From a virus: 64,000 nucleotides of DNA. The stretch's first letter is position 1, and every line of letters begins with the position of its first letter. Positions 1-9,737 of this stretch are shown here, piece after piece. The stretch covers positions 1-64,000 of the IMG/VR virus record IMGVR_UViG_3300035169_000087; one strand, written 5' to 3'. The notes under the pieces were generated by a model that worked only from the letters and a program-made list of their open reading frames with translations, was not told the origin of the DNA and made no database searches. The translations under genes were made by a program, and so were the position numbers.

Positions 1-2
1 CG

Positions 3-158
3 TTCACGGAGGCCAAGCCGAACTTCGGCGAGGAGGCGATCAAGTTCGACTGTGCCGGTTCGTGCGTGTTCAACAGCACGAACATCGGTACCAGCGGCGG
101 CCTGGGTCCGGCGACGGTGAGCCTGCAGAACGCGATCGCCGCAGCCACCTACCTGTAA
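3..158 (+). CDS. C-terminal end of a probable major tail (tube) protein, partial
   Basis: Open from the window edge to TAA at 156-158; the last 51 residues are visible and end in NAIAAATYL. No domain can be assigned from so short a tail. The call rests on position: in siphoviruses the gene directly before the tail assembly chaperones and tape measure encodes the tail tube subunit. The next gene starts eight bases later. Confidence 0.45.
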   Translation, partial: FTEAKPNFGEEAIKFDCAGSCVFNSTNIGTSGGLGPATVSLQNAIAAATYL

Positions 159-166
159 GGACCCGC

Positions 167-664
167 ATGAAGATCGACCTTCCGAGTGGCGCGTGTGCGG
201 ACCTGCTCGCGCCCGACAAACTCAAGGCCAAGCACCAGCGCGCCGTGATGCGGGCGATCACGAACCAGGACCAGCGCGAAGGCGGCATGGCCGTCGACCT
301 GACCGACGGCGTGATCGCCATCATCATCCAGGACTGGACCGTGACCGGCGACGACGGCGAACTGCTGCCGCTGCCCAGCGAGAAGTTCTCCTCGCTCGAT
401 GAGCTGTCGATCGAGGACTACGAGACGCTGCTGGGCCACGAGTACGTGGTGCAGGTCGCCACGCGGCTGATGAAGCTGCGCGCCGAGCGAGTGAGCCCGG
501 ACGACTGGAACGACCCGGCGTCCCCTTCCGTGCCCTCGAGCGAATCCGGGCCCGGCTCGAGGGCGGCACTATCCCCGAGCGCAAAGACGTCCGCACAGAG
601 TGGGACGAAGACGAGGTCTACGTCCACTTCGCGGAGCGCTGGCACCTCCCGCCGCAAGTCGTAG
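167..664 (+). CDS. Tail assembly chaperone, short (G-like) product
   Basis: A 165-residue frame starting at ATG 167. Residues 1 to about 118 look like a real acidic protein (start MKIDLPSGACADLL, middle EDYETLLGHEYVVQVATRLM). After about position 521 the same frame becomes Ser/Pro/Thr/Arg low-complexity sequence, typical of reading out of the true frame, and stops at 662-664. Position between the tube and tape measure genes matches the siphovirus G gene, whose product coats the tape measure during tail assembly. The better coding frame after 521 is -1, so this zero-frame tail is probably the non-shifted product. Confidence 0.65.
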   Translation: MKIDLPSGACADLLAPDKLKAKHQRAVMRAITNQDQREGGMAVDLTDGVIAIIIQDWTVTGDDGELLPLPSEKFSSLDELSIEDYETLLGHEYVVQVATRLMKLRAERVSPDDWNDPASPSVPSSESGPGSRAALSPSAKTSAQSGTKTRSTSTSRSAGTSRRKS

Positions 665-759
665 ACGAGATCCCCGTCGGCCCGTTCAACCACATGCTGC
701 CCATCGCGCAGGTATTCGACGAAGTGCGCGCCGAACGGGAGAAGACCCGGTGGGGGTGA
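167..759 (+). CDS. Tail assembly chaperone, long (GT-like) product by -1 frameshift
   Basis: From about 515 the -1 frame is open and protein-like to TGA 757-759. It reads PFRALERIRARLEGG, then VHFAERWHLPPQVVDEIP and an end EKTRWG, and has no start codon of its own near the switch. Phage chaperone pairs normally make the long form by a programmed -1 slip. A likely place is the GTCCCCTT run at 520-527, where the Pro codon CCT can re-pair as CCC; it is not a textbook X-XXY-YYZ heptamer. The exact slip site is inferred. Confidence 0.6.
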
Positions 760-763
760 GGGC

Positions 764-1255
764 ATGGCGGTGCGGCTGCTCGGCGTCCCGCAGTTCATGG
801 CCGCGATCGACGGAATGGTCACGCGAGCCGACTTCGCGGCGCGTGAAGCGACCGGCAAGGGCGCGCACCTGATCGAGGCAGCGACCAAGCAGAAACTGGC
901 CGAGTCGAGCGGCACCGTCACGCGCGGGCAGCGCGACTCCCGTGGCCGTTTCACCCGCAACCAGACCAGCCCGTCGTCGCCCGGGCAACCTCCCGCGCTG
1001 CAAACAGGACAGTTGCGCCGCTCGGTCCGCGTCGAGGGGCCGACGAGAACAGGGCCCGGGGCGTGGGAGTCGAAGACCGGGCCGACCGCAGCGTACGGGC
1101 GCATCCAGGAACTCGGCGGCGTCACGGGACGCGGCGGGGCGACAACGCTGCCCGCGCGGCCCTACCTCGGCCCGGCGCTTAAGGAACTGATTGATTCCGG
1201 GCGGCTGGCCGAGGTGTACACGCAGGCGTGGCGCAGCGCGTGGTACCGCGGCTGA
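764..1255 (+). CDS. HK97 gp10-like tail completion / minor tail protein
   Basis: 163 residues, ATG five bases after the frameshifted chaperone stop. The C-terminal part has the typical end of the HK97 gp10 family: AAYGRIQELGG followed by LPARPYLGPAL and a short helix. The middle (residues 50-75) is a Ser/Pro/Gln linker. Members of this family act at the head-tail connector or tail terminator. Its place between chaperone and tape measure, rather than upstream of the tail tube, is unusual. Confidence 0.6.
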   Translation: MAVRLLGVPQFMAAIDGMVTRADFAAREATGKGAHLIEAATKQKLAESSGTVTRGQRDSRGRFTRNQTSPSSPGQPPALQTGQLRRSVRVEGPTRTGPGAWESKTGPTAAYGRIQELGGVTGRGGATTLPARPYLGPALKELIDSGRLAEVYTQAWRSAWYRG

Positions 1256-1314
1256 CGCCGCCGATCGAGTCGAGCTCTTCCCGTCATTGACCTCTTCCGG
1301 ACGGGGGTGTGTCA

Positions 1315-4212
1315 ATGGCTGGATTTTTACCGCCAGTTATTGCCGTCCTGGGCGCCTCTATCGGCGAATTCACCGCGAAGATGGGCGAGGCCCGCGCGGA
1401 GATGCGCACCACCGAGGGCTCCTTCGCGGAGGCCGGCGCCCTGGGCAAGGGCGCGCTGCTCGGCATCGGCGCTGTCGCGCTCGGTGTCGGCTACGAGTCG
1501 GTGAAGATGGCCGCCGGGTTCGACCAGGCCATGGAAATGGTCCACACCCAGGCCGGCGCGTCACAGGCCGAGGTCGACAAACTCAAGGGCTCTGTGCTCG
1601 CGCTCGCCCCCGCGGTGGGCATGGGCCCGGAGGAACTGGCCACCGGCCTGTACCACATCGAATCGGCCGGGTTCCGCGGCGCGCAGGCCATGGACATGCT
1701 CACCGCCGCGGCGAAGCTCTCGCAGATCGGCCAGTCCGACTTCGAGACCACCGCGCAGGCCGTCGTCGGCGTGATGGCCTCCCAGATCAAGGGCGTCAAA
1801 GACGCCGCCGACGCGGGGAACCTGCTCAACACCACCGTCGGCATGGGCGACATGAAGATGCAGCAGCTCGCGCAGGCCATCGGCACCGGGATCCTGCCGA
1901 AGGCCGCCGCCGTGGGCCTCTCGTTCGAGGACGTGGGCAGCGCGCTGGCGACCCTCACCGACAACGTGACGCCCGCGAACGAGGCCGCCACCCGCCTGGG
2001 CATGACGTTTTCGCTGATGGAAACGCATACGCCTAAGGCGAATGCCGCGTTCGAGGCGATCGGGATGACGAGCGTCCAAACCGCGAACGACATGCGCGGC
2101 CCTGGCGGTCTACTCAAGGCGCTGGAAGACCTCAAAGGCCACCTCGACGCCACGTATCCGGCCGGCAAGCAGGTCAAATTGTCGCTGCAGGAGCAGCAGG
2201 CGGAGATGAAGAAGTACTCCGACTCCCTCACGGCGATGGGCGTGCCACTCGATCAGCAGACCACGATGCTGAACACCTTCAAGGGCAACCTGGAGAAGAC
2301 CGGCAGCGCGGCGGTCAAGCAGGCGAACGCGCTCTCGGCGATGTTCGGCGGCGGCAAGTCCTCCGGCACCATGCTCACGCTGCTCGGCGAGATGGACCGG
2401 TTCAAGGAAAAGACGCAGCAGTACGGCACCGCCGCGAGCCGCGCGCAGCAGGCTCAGGAGGCGTGGGCGGCGCAGCAAGCCCAGTTCTCCCAGCAGATGC
2501 ACCAGATCGGCGCCCAGCTCGACGTGTGGGGCGTCAAACTCGGCAACGTCCTGATCCCCGCGCTGCAGAAGTTCATCGGCTGGGTCCAGACCGGCGCGAA
2601 ATGGATCTCGCAACACAAGGACGTCCTCGCGATCCTCGCCGGAGTCATCGCAGGACTGGTCATCCCCGCTATCTACTCGATGGCCGTCGCGTTCGGCACA
2701 TTCACCGCAGCGCTGCTGACCAACCCGGTGTTCCTGGTGATCGCGGCGCTCGCCGCAGGCGCCTACCTGATCATCACGCACTGGGGCGCGGTCAAGCACT
2801 TCTTCGAAGACCTGTGGAAATGGCTGAAAGAAGCCGCAGGCGCGGCGTGGGACTTCATCAAATCCCACCTACACGAGGTCGAAGCCGCCCTGATCGTCGT
2901 GCTCGGGCCGATCGGCCTGATCATCACCGCGGCCATCGAAATCGTGAAGCACTGGAGCGCCGTCAAGGGCGCGCTCGGGGACGTGTGGAACTGGATGAAA
3001 CGAGAGGCCGGTGCGGTCGGCTCGTTCTTCGAAGGGATCTTCAACGGGATCGCGCAGCCCATCGAGCGGGAGTGGAACCGGATCGCTGGGGACCTCGCCT
3101 CGATCTGGGAATCGCTGACCACGATCTGGAACGCCACCGGCGGGAAACTCGTCTCGCTGATCGCCGACCACATGACGCAGATCAAGGCGGTTTTCTCACA
3201 GGCGTGGGCCTTCATCTCCGGGATCGTCCAGGCTGATCTGCGTTTCGTGGAGGGTCTGGTGCGCGCCGGGTGGGACCTGGTGCAGGGCATCTTCCATGTG
3301 GCGTGGGACGGGATCTCCGGGTATTTCAGGGCGGTCTGGGACATCATCTCGGGTGTCGTCAAGGCCGCGCTGTCGATCATCACCGGCGTCGTAAAGGCCG
3401 CGTGGGACGTGATCGCGGGCATCTTCAAAATCACCTGGACCCTCATCACGGGCACGGTGAACACCGCGCTCGATATCATCAAGGGCCTGTTGAAACTCTT
3501 CGCGGACCTGGTGACCGGCCAGTGGGGCAAGCTGTGGAGCGACGCGAAGAACCTGGTGTCGACAGTGTGGAACGACATCGCGGGCATCTTCTCCAGGGTG
3601 CTCGGCGACATCAAGAACACAGTCGTGGGCGCGGCCAAAAACATCTGGCACGGCTTCACCGGCGCGATCACGGACGCCATCAGCGGCGTGACCGGCGCGC
3701 TCAAGGCCGTGTGGGGCGCGGTCGTCGGCGCGTTCAGCGACGCGGGCAAGTGGCTGTGGAACGCCGGCGCGAGCATCATCAACGGCCTGGTCGGCGGCAT
3801 CAAGTCCGTGATCGGGGACGTGAAGAACACCCTGGGACACCTGGCTTCGGACATCGTCAGCTGGAAGGGCCCGCCGTCGAAGGACGCGGTGCTGCTGTGG
3901 GGCAACGGCCAACTGCTGATGCAGGGGCTGATGGGCGGCATCGACAGTAAGACGGGTGAGTTGCAGAGGAAACTGGCGGGTGTCAGTGCGACGATCGCTG
4001 GGGGTGTCGGCGGTTCGGGCTCGTCCGGGATGCTGTCGGGTAGCGGCCTCGGCGGCGGGGTGTCGTCGGGCAATGGCGTGATCGTCGTGGTCAACGTGCA
4101 GGGCGCGGTGCACAGTGACGCGGGCATCGCGAAGGTGGTGCGCCAGGAGGTGCTGCGCTACCAGCAGCGCAACTCCCGCAACAACCTTTCGCTGGCCGGG
4201 TTCGGCAGCTAG
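1315..4212 (+). CDS. Tail tape measure protein
   Basis: 965 residues. Start chosen at ATG 1315 because GGGGG at 1303-1307 is seven bases upstream; a GTG at 1309 is in frame but too close. The N-terminal third has the TP901-type tape measure core (FDQAMEMVHTQAGAS, YHIESAGFRGAQAMDML, TTAQAVVGVMAS). Hydrophobic segments follow near 450-500. Residues about 600-760 contain Trp-centred repeats of the AVWDIISGVVKAA type, and the end is Gly/Ser-rich. It sets tail length and passes through the membrane during DNA entry. No lytic motif was seen. Confidence 0.95.
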   Translation: MAGFLPPVIAVLGASIGEFTAKMGEARAEMRTTEGSFAEAGALGKGALLGIGAVALGVGYESVKMAAGFDQAMEMVHTQAGASQAEVDKLKGSVLALAPAVGMGPEELATGLYHIESAGFRGAQAMDMLTAAAKLSQIGQSDFETTAQAVVGVMASQIKGVKDAADAGNLLNTTVGMGDMKMQQLAQAIGTGILPKAAAVGLSFEDVGSALATLTDNVTPANEAATRLGMTFSLMETHTPKANAAFEAIGMTSVQTANDMRGPGGLLKALEDLKGHLDATYPAGKQVKLSLQEQQAEMKKYSDSLTAMGVPLDQQTTMLNTFKGNLEKTGSAAVKQANALSAMFGGGKSSGTMLTLLGEMDRFKEKTQQYGTAASRAQQAQEAWAAQQAQFSQQMHQIGAQLDVWGVKLGNVLIPALQKFIGWVQTGAKWISQHKDVLAILAGVIAGLVIPAIYSMAVAFGTFTAALLTNPVFLVIAALAAGAYLIITHWGAVKHFFEDLWKWLKEAAGAAWDFIKSHLHEVEAALIVVLGPIGLIITAAIEIVKHWSAVKGALGDVWNWMKREAGAVGSFFEGIFNGIAQPIEREWNRIAGDLASIWESLTTIWNATGGKLVSLIADHMTQIKAVFSQAWAFISGIVQADLRFVEGLVRAGWDLVQGIFHVAWDGISGYFRAVWDIISGVVKAALSIITGVVKAAWDVIAGIFKITWTLITGTVNTALDIIKGLLKLFADLVTGQWGKLWSDAKNLVSTVWNDIAGIFSRVLGDIKNTVVGAAKNIWHGFTGAITDAISGVTGALKAVWGAVVGAFSDAGKWLWNAGASIINGLVGGIKSVIGDVKNTLGHLASDIVSWKGPPSKDAVLLWGNGQLLMQGLMGGIDSKTGELQRKLAGVSATIAGGVGGSGSSGMLSGSGLGGGVSSGNGVIVVVNVQGAVHSDAGIAKVVRQEVLRYQQRNSRNNLSLAGFGS

Positions 4213-4520
4213 TTGCCGACCCGTGCTGCTGCCGTCGCGGCGGCATCTCTGCACCGGTCGGCGCTTGCGCCAAGTCCCGCGCCGTCGAGACGCTCGGCGA
4301 GATCACCAAACACCGCCATGTCGCGCAGGGCGGTGCGCCGGACGAGCTTACGGTCCAACGCCTGCGCGCCGGTACCGCGATAGATGCCCTGCCAGATGTC
4401 GGCCAGCCACCGATCGAGCGTGACGAACGGTTCATGCTCGACGAACCGGCAAGCAAGAACGAGCGCCACATCAGCCGCGATGATCCCGATCGTCAGGATG
4501 AGCGCGGCCGGCTGGCTCAC
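4209..4520 (-). CDS. Small membrane protein, leftward, inside tail region
   Basis: 103 residues, GTG start overlapping the stop of its upstream neighbour (GTGA). Residues 4-25 form one hydrophobic segment (ALILTIGIIAADVALVLA); the rest is soluble and Ala/Arg-rich. It runs against the tail genes and overlaps the end of the tape measure gene by four bases. Function unknown; co-transcribed with the next gene and probably with the lipoprotein. Confidence 0.6.
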   Translation of the reverse strand: MSQPAALILTIGIIAADVALVLACRFVEHEPFVTLDRWLADIWQGIYRGTGAQALDRKLVRRTALRDMAVFGDLAERLDGAGLGASADRCRDAAATAAARVGN

Positions 4521-4768
4521 TTCGGTGCCTCAGCGGTCTCGCCCTGCGCGAGCAGCGGCCCGAGTTGCCGCCACAGCGGCACGACGCGGGCGACCGTCGC
4601 GACCCAGATCGGTTCGATGAACTTACGGGCCGCCGCCAAGTTCGCCTCCAGTTCGGCGATCCGCGCAGCCTGGTCGCGGTGCTCAGCCAGGACCGTGCGC
4701 AGGTCTTGGAGCGGCAACTCCCCCTGGTCGGCCCAGCGCGCGAGCCGCTCCGCTGCATCACTCGTCAT
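4517..4768 (-). CDS. Small coiled-coil protein, leftward
   Basis: 83 residues from ATG. Residues 1-50 are heptad-like (LRTVLAEHRDQAARIAELEANLA), suggesting a coiled coil; residues 52-72 are hydrophobic with Trp and could touch a membrane. It lies nine bases after the lipoprotein stop and overlaps the next membrane protein by four bases, so the three form a leftward operon. Function not recognised. Confidence 0.6.
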   Translation of the reverse strand: MTSDAAERLARWADQGELPLQDLRTVLAEHRDQAARIAELEANLAAARKFIEPIWVATVARVVPLWRQLGPLLAQGETAEAPK

Positions 4769-4777
4769 GCCGTCAGG

Positions 4778-5338
4778 CTACGGCAGGTTCCACTGCGCGG
4801 TACTGTCCGCCATCCCCGAATCCGGCGTGAACTGCAACTTCACCGGCTTATCCCCGACCGGAACCTGAAACACCACCACACCGAGCACCGAATCGCCCGC
4901 CGCGAGATTCACCGACCCGAACGACTGCCCGGCCGTGACATCCGACAAGTCCGACTGGAACTGCTGCCCCGAGGAGTCCCGCAGCACGACGCAGTTGTCC
5001 GGGGAATCCGAATAGGCCTTCGACCCGGCGTTGGTGATCCGCAGCTGTACCGCGTAGAACTGCTTGCCGCTGTCCGGGCTGGTGAACTCGTCCGCGCCCT
5101 TCGCGTCCGGGAACAGCTTGACCAGTTGCACCGTCAGCTTCTCGCCGCCGAACCCGGTCACGCTAATCGAATCACCGACCCCCGCCGGTTTCACTGCAGG
5201 CTTCGACGACGACGCTACGGCCGCCACAGACGGCGCACCGCTCGCGGCGGCCGTGTTCACCGTGCTGCCCGTACTAGAGCACCCAGCCAAAGCGGCGGAC
5301 AACAAGACAACGGCCGGCCACGCGAAACGTGCGCGCAT
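4778..5338 (-). CDS. Secreted lipoprotein with DUF4352-like domain
   Basis: 186 residues. The N-terminus MRARFAWP, a hydrophobic core and lipobox LAGC (Cys about 20) mark a lipoprotein. A Ser/Ala/Thr linker is followed by a beta-rich domain (FYAVQLRITNAGSKAY, CVVLRDSSGQQF) resembling the DUF4352/telokin-like fold of actinobacterial lipoproteins. It should sit on the outer face of the host membrane. Encoded against the tail operon, it looks like a moron expressed in the lysogen, perhaps for exclusion or host fitness; that role is inference. Confidence 0.75.
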   Translation of the reverse strand: MRARFAWPAVVLLSAALAGCSSTGSTVNTAAASGAPSVAAVASSSKPAVKPAGVGDSISVTGFGGEKLTVQLVKLFPDAKGADEFTSPDSGKQFYAVQLRITNAGSKAYSDSPDNCVVLRDSSGQQFQSDLSDVTAGQSFGSVNLAAGDSVLGVVVFQVPVGDKPVKLQFTPDSGMADSTAQWNLP

Positions 5339-5445
5339 GAGGAACCCCCCTCGACGTCGGTATCAGACGTGCGCGACGGTACCCCACGCCTACGGCGCCG
5401 ACGGGACTGGTGCCCGGATCGTTACCAGCGGGGCGGGGGTACGCC

Positions 5446-8400
5446 ATGGCGATCACCACCATCCCGCCCACCTTCTACCAGGTCGCGTTCAACGCCGACC
5501 CCAACCAGGCCGTCATCCCCCCGTACTGGACCGACCAGTCCTGGCGCGTCCAGTTCCCCTGGTCCTCCGCGCGGGGACGGCAATACGAACTCGACGCCGT
5601 GGAAACCGGCGAATGGCGCCCCACCCTCGCCAACCCCGACGGCGCCCTGGACCCCTCAAACACGACCTCGCCGTACGCGCCGAACGTGCTGCCGTTCCGC
5701 CAAGCCCGCATCCAGTGCAAACCCGGCCCCAACCAGCTGACCCCAGACCAGGCCACCGCGGGAGAGGCGACCGGCTACCCGGCCGGGATCACCGCACCCG
5801 CACAGATGGCGGTCTCCAACGACTTCGGGTACACCGTCACACTCGCCGCCAGCGGCACCGCCTACCAAGGCAACCAGGTCTACCAGGTCACCGTGCCCGG
5901 CGGTGCGACACAGTTCACCACGATCCTGCTGATCAAACCCGTGCCGGTGACACCGCTAGTCACCTACAGCTTCAGCGCGCAGGTGCGCATCAACTCCGGC
6001 ACGTCCGCACCCACGAACGCGACGATCCTGTGGTACGACACCACCGGCGCGAACATCTCCTCAATCGGTGGCGCCGCGGTCACACCCACGTCCGGCTCCT
6101 CGACGTGGAACCAGATCAGCGTCTCGGGCGCAGCACCAAGCGCCGCGTACAGCGCAGTCCTGAAAATCGAGATCGCCTCCGGCGGATCCACTTCCGCCAG
6201 CACCGTGTGGCAGGCCGACGGGCTGCAACTGGAACAGAACCCCTTCGCGACCCCGTTCCAGATCCCCAACATCCTGTCCGCGAACCTGTTCCCGGGGAAC
6301 CTCGCGACCGGCGGCTACGACACTCAGGGCGCAGCCGGCTGGTGGTATCCCACTGTCGGCGCCGTCTCCTACGTCACCGGGCTCACGGCCGCGCCGACCG
6401 GGCACACCAACGCGTTCGCGTGGACCAGCCCGGCAAGCACGACCAGCGCGTCCCCGATGCTGACCGGCCCGGCGGCGTCCGGCCCCGTCGCGGACATCGT
6501 GCAGGTCGCCGGGAGCACCGCGTACAGCGCCTCGTTCTACGCGCTGCGCGCCGCCTCCGCCGACGCCACCCTCGCCGTCACGGCCACGATCACCTGGTAC
6601 GGCGCTGCGGCCACGTCACTGGGCACCAGCGTCGGCTCGCCGCTCACCCTCGCCACCGGCACCTGGGGGCGGCTCACAGTCTCGGGCACGAGCCCCGCCG
6701 GGGCACTGTGGGGCCGCGTGTCGCTCGCCGTCACCACCCCGGCGTCCACGACCGCGTCCAACACCGTGTACCTGACGGCGGGACAGTTCGAGGCCGCCGC
6801 GTCCCCGAGTTCGTGGCGCGACACCGGGCCCACGTACTCGATCATCACGCCGTTCGTTGAGCGCTGGCCGCAAACGTGGTCGGAGCAGGACGGCACCTAC
6901 GGCACGAGCAGTGTGATCGGCGACGACGCGCTCGTGGCCCTCTCGCAGTACACGCTGACCGCCCCGTTCATCGAAGAAGTCAACGCGTTAAACCCGAACT
7001 TCTTCTATCCCCTGTCCGATCCGCAGGGGTCCACCAGTTGCGCGGACGCTTCCGGCAGGCGGGTCGCCGCTCCGGTGGAGAACTCGCCGTTCGGCGCGGG
7101 TTCGCTCGTGTTCGGCGGCTCGATCACCTCGGTCACCGCGGGTTCGGCGTTCATCGGCAGCAGCGGTCCCGTCGCGACATTCGCCAACGACGCCACGCAG
7201 AACCCGCCGACGCAGGTGCAGCGCGCCGAGACGTTCGTGTCCATCCACAAGACCACGAGCAGCCCGGGGCTCCCGAACACCGGGGCGTGGACCAGGATCA
7301 TCGCTTTCCGCGCCGCCGCAGCGCCCGGCACCAACAAGGGCTACACCCTGTGGGACGCCGAACCCGCATCGTGGACAACCAACGCGTCCCTCGCCTCGTT
7401 CGCGATCAACAGCCTCGGCCAGGCGAACATCCAATGGTCCAACACCCTGGGCAACAGCGCGTGGGACTACACCGGCACGACGAACCTGTGCGACGGCAAC
7501 TGGCACCTGCTGGCCATGGGCAACGACCCGGCCGCCACCGGCACCGTGATCTGGGTCGACGGGGCGGTCGTGTCCACCAGCCCCGGGTCCACCGGGCTGC
7601 CGTCCGGGTTCGTCACCGACGCGCTGGGCTGCTCGATCAGCGCCGGCCGCCAGTACTACGACGCCGGGCACATCGGCGATTTGGCGTTCGCCGCCGAATT
7701 CCCCGCGCTGCTCACCAGCGCACAGATGAGCAACCTGTACAACTCCTGGCGCACCGCGAGCCAGGGCGAGTCCACCGGTGCCCGCATCCAGCGCATCCTC
7801 ACCTCCTGGATCGGCTGGACCGGCGCGACCGCACTGGACGCCGGCCAAACCACGAGCATGGGCCCAGCGACCGACCTCACCGGCGCGACCGCACTGGACG
7901 CGTGCAACAACGTCACGCTCACCGAGAGCGGCAACTTCTACGCCGCCGCGAACGGCACACTCACCTTCAAATCCCGCACCGCCCGCTACGGCCAACTGGT
8001 ACCGGCGTACATCTTCGGCGAGAAGACCGCGGTCGGCGAGTGGCCGTTCGAAAACCCGTTCCAGTTCGACGATGATTCCAGTCACATCGCGAACAACGTG
8101 CAGGTCACACAGTACGGCGGTTCGGTGTACACGGCGCTGGGCGCCACGTCGAGCGGCCGTTATTTCCCGCGCGTCTACCAGCGCACGATCAACACGACGA
8201 GCGCGGCCGAATGCCAGGATGCCGCGGCCTATCTGCTCTCGCAGTACAAGGACGCGCACATGCGCGTCTCGGCGCTGCGCCTGCACCCCAGCGCGGTCCC
8301 GGGCCTGTTCCAGGTGTGCCTGGCTTTGGAGCTCGGGACGCGGATCCGGGTGAACCGGCGCCCGAACGGCGCCCCGCAGATCACGTGGGACGGGTTCGTC

Positions 8401-9684
8401 GAGAAGATCGAGTGGGAGTGGGATCCGGACCAGGGCGGCGAGGTGTTCGTCAACCTCCAGTGTTCGCCGGCGGATCGCGCGTCGTACTGGGTGCTCGGGG
8501 CGTTGCATACGACGCTGAACGCGCAGGCGGCGAGCGGCCAGAACCAGGCGACGATCCGGGCGCTACCGGACTCGGCGGTCAACGCGCTCGCGTCTTCGCT
8601 GCCGCAGGGCTACCAGCTCACGTTCGATCCCGGCCTGCCGACGCAGGAGACGATGACGCTCGCGGCCACCGGGATCCCCGCGACCAACCCCGGCTACAGC
8701 ACCGCCACGCTCACGTTCACCAGCAACTTCGCGTTCACGCACGCCGCGAACGCCGTCGTGTGCGAACCGCTGCCCACCGGATACACCGACCCCACCACGT
8801 GGGATGCCGCGTCCGTCATCGGCGCCGCGTACGCCACGACCCCGGGGCAGGTCTCCGGCACGACCCTGCTACCGGTGGGCACGTTCGGGGACGCGAAAAC
8901 CAACGCCCTCGCTAGCGACCTGGCGACCGGCGACGTCATCTGGATCGGGCCCGGCACCGCCAACTTCGAGGGCTACAACCTGCTTCACCCCTCGGTTTCG
9001 ACCGCGGGCGAAGGCGCGATCCCGCTGGCGACCGGCACGTCCGGTGCGGGCCTCGGCCTGGCCAGCGACCTCGGGACACCCACCGTCACCGCCTCCGGCA
9101 CCGCGTTCCAAGGCGCCAACGTGTGGCAGGTCTCCGTCGCGGGCGGCGCCACTACCCCGAAGGGCCTGCTGTACGTCAACAAGGTGGGCGCGGCGCCGCT
9201 GCTGGCGTTCACCGTCTCGGCGTACACGCGCTCGGCGACCACCGGCGCGAACCCGGTCTGCGACATCTACGTCAAGTTCCTGGACGCCAACGGCGCGACC
9301 CTCACGCAGACCACCTCGGGCACCAGCACCCTAACCGGATCCCCCACCGCCGCATGGACGCGCCTGACCGCCACGGCCACCGCCCCGGCCGGAACCGTGT
9401 GGGTGCAGTTGGGGATCCTGCTCACCGGCACCGCACCGGCCGGCGCGTGGTCGTTCCAGACCGACGGCCTGCAGGTCGAGCAGAACGGCTCCGCGAGCGC
9501 GTATCAGACCGCGCCGCAGGTCAAGTCCGTCACGGCGGGAGCGCCCGGGTACAGCAGCGCGCAGATCGTGCTCGCCCAGAACCTGATCAACAACCACGGC
9601 GCGGGCGAATGGGTGTGCGACCCGCTGCCGCCCGGCACCACCAACCCCACCGCGGTCACCGCCACCGCGAAACTCGCGTACTAA
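5446..9684 (+). CDS. Large minor tail protein: distal tail / baseplate hub with lectin-like domains
   Basis: 1412 residues. ATG 5446 is preceded by GGGGCGGGGG; an in-frame GTG at 5410 lacks a ribosome site. Residues 1-100 resemble a distal-tail N-terminus. Two Gly/Thr-rich jelly-roll modules follow (about 110-290 and 310-470; one ends WQADGLQLEQNPFATPF), then a LamG/concanavalin-like domain (about 520-800; WHLLAMGNDPA). A hub-like domain (about 830-1030) contains TWDGFVEKIEWEWDPDQGG. A third jelly-roll ends WSFQTDGLQVEQNG. It probably fuses tail-tip structure and receptor binding. A short unit TGATALDA is duplicated near residues 803 and 822. Confidence 0.8.
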   Translation: MAITTIPPTFYQVAFNADPNQAVIPPYWTDQSWRVQFPWSSARGRQYELDAVETGEWRPTLANPDGALDPSNTTSPYAPNVLPFRQARIQCKPGPNQLTPDQATAGEATGYPAGITAPAQMAVSNDFGYTVTLAASGTAYQGNQVYQVTVPGGATQFTTILLIKPVPVTPLVTYSFSAQVRINSGTSAPTNATILWYDTTGANISSIGGAAVTPTSGSSTWNQISVSGAAPSAAYSAVLKIEIASGGSTSASTVWQADGLQLEQNPFATPFQIPNILSANLFPGNLATGGYDTQGAAGWWYPTVGAVSYVTGLTAAPTGHTNAFAWTSPASTTSASPMLTGPAASGPVADIVQVAGSTAYSASFYALRAASADATLAVTATITWYGAAATSLGTSVGSPLTLATGTWGRLTVSGTSPAGALWGRVSLAVTTPASTTASNTVYLTAGQFEAAASPSSWRDTGPTYSIITPFVERWPQTWSEQDGTYGTSSVIGDDALVALSQYTLTAPFIEEVNALNPNFFYPLSDPQGSTSCADASGRRVAAPVENSPFGAGSLVFGGSITSVTAGSAFIGSSGPVATFANDATQNPPTQVQRAETFVSIHKTTSSPGLPNTGAWTRIIAFRAAAAPGTNKGYTLWDAEPASWTTNASLASFAINSLGQANIQWSNTLGNSAWDYTGTTNLCDGNWHLLAMGNDPAATGTVIWVDGAVVSTSPGSTGLPSGFVTDALGCSISAGRQYYDAGHIGDLAFAAEFPALLTSAQMSNLYNSWRTASQGESTGARIQRILTSWIGWTGATALDAGQTTSMGPATDLTGATALDACNNVTLTESGNFYAAANGTLTFKSRTARYGQLVPAYIFGEKTAVGEWPFENPFQFDDDSSHIANNVQVTQYGGSVYTALGATSSGRYFPRVYQRTINTTSAAECQDAAAYLLSQYKDAHMRVSALRLHPSAVPGLFQVCLALELGTRIRVNRRPNGAPQITWDGFVEKIEWEWDPDQGGEVFVNLQCSPADRASYWVLGALHTTLNAQAASGQNQATIRALPDSAVNALASSLPQGYQLTFDPGLPTQETMTLAATGIPATNPGYSTATLTFTSNFAFTHAANAVVCEPLPTGYTDPTTWDAASVIGAAYATTPGQVSGTTLLPVGTFGDAKTNALASDLATGDVIWIGPGTANFEGYNLLHPSVSTAGEGAIPLATGTSGAGLGLASDLGTPTVTASGTAFQGANVWQVSVAGGATTPKGLLYVNKVGAAPLLAFTVSAYTRSATTGANPVCDIYVKFLDANGATLTQTTSGTSTLTGSPTAAWTRLTATATAPAGTVWVQLGILLTGTAPAGAWSFQTDGLQVEQNGSASAYQTAPQVKSVTAGAPGYSSAQIVLAQNLINNHGAGEWVCDPLPPGTTNPTAVTATAKLAY

Positions 9685-9737
9685 CAGCACCCTGACGTCC
9701 GGCCGCCCGGCCGCCCCTTGCCCGAAAGGAGCGGCCG

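Noticed and set aside
1303-1311. GTG 1309 as the tape measure start
   Set aside because: Only one base separates it from the purine-rich run; ATG 1315 has proper spacing.
5064-6860. Long rightward frames opposite the lipoprotein and in other frames of the tail gene
   Set aside because: Arg/His/Pro-rich shadow frames without ribosome sites; the leftward lipoprotein and the 1412-residue tail protein fit far better.
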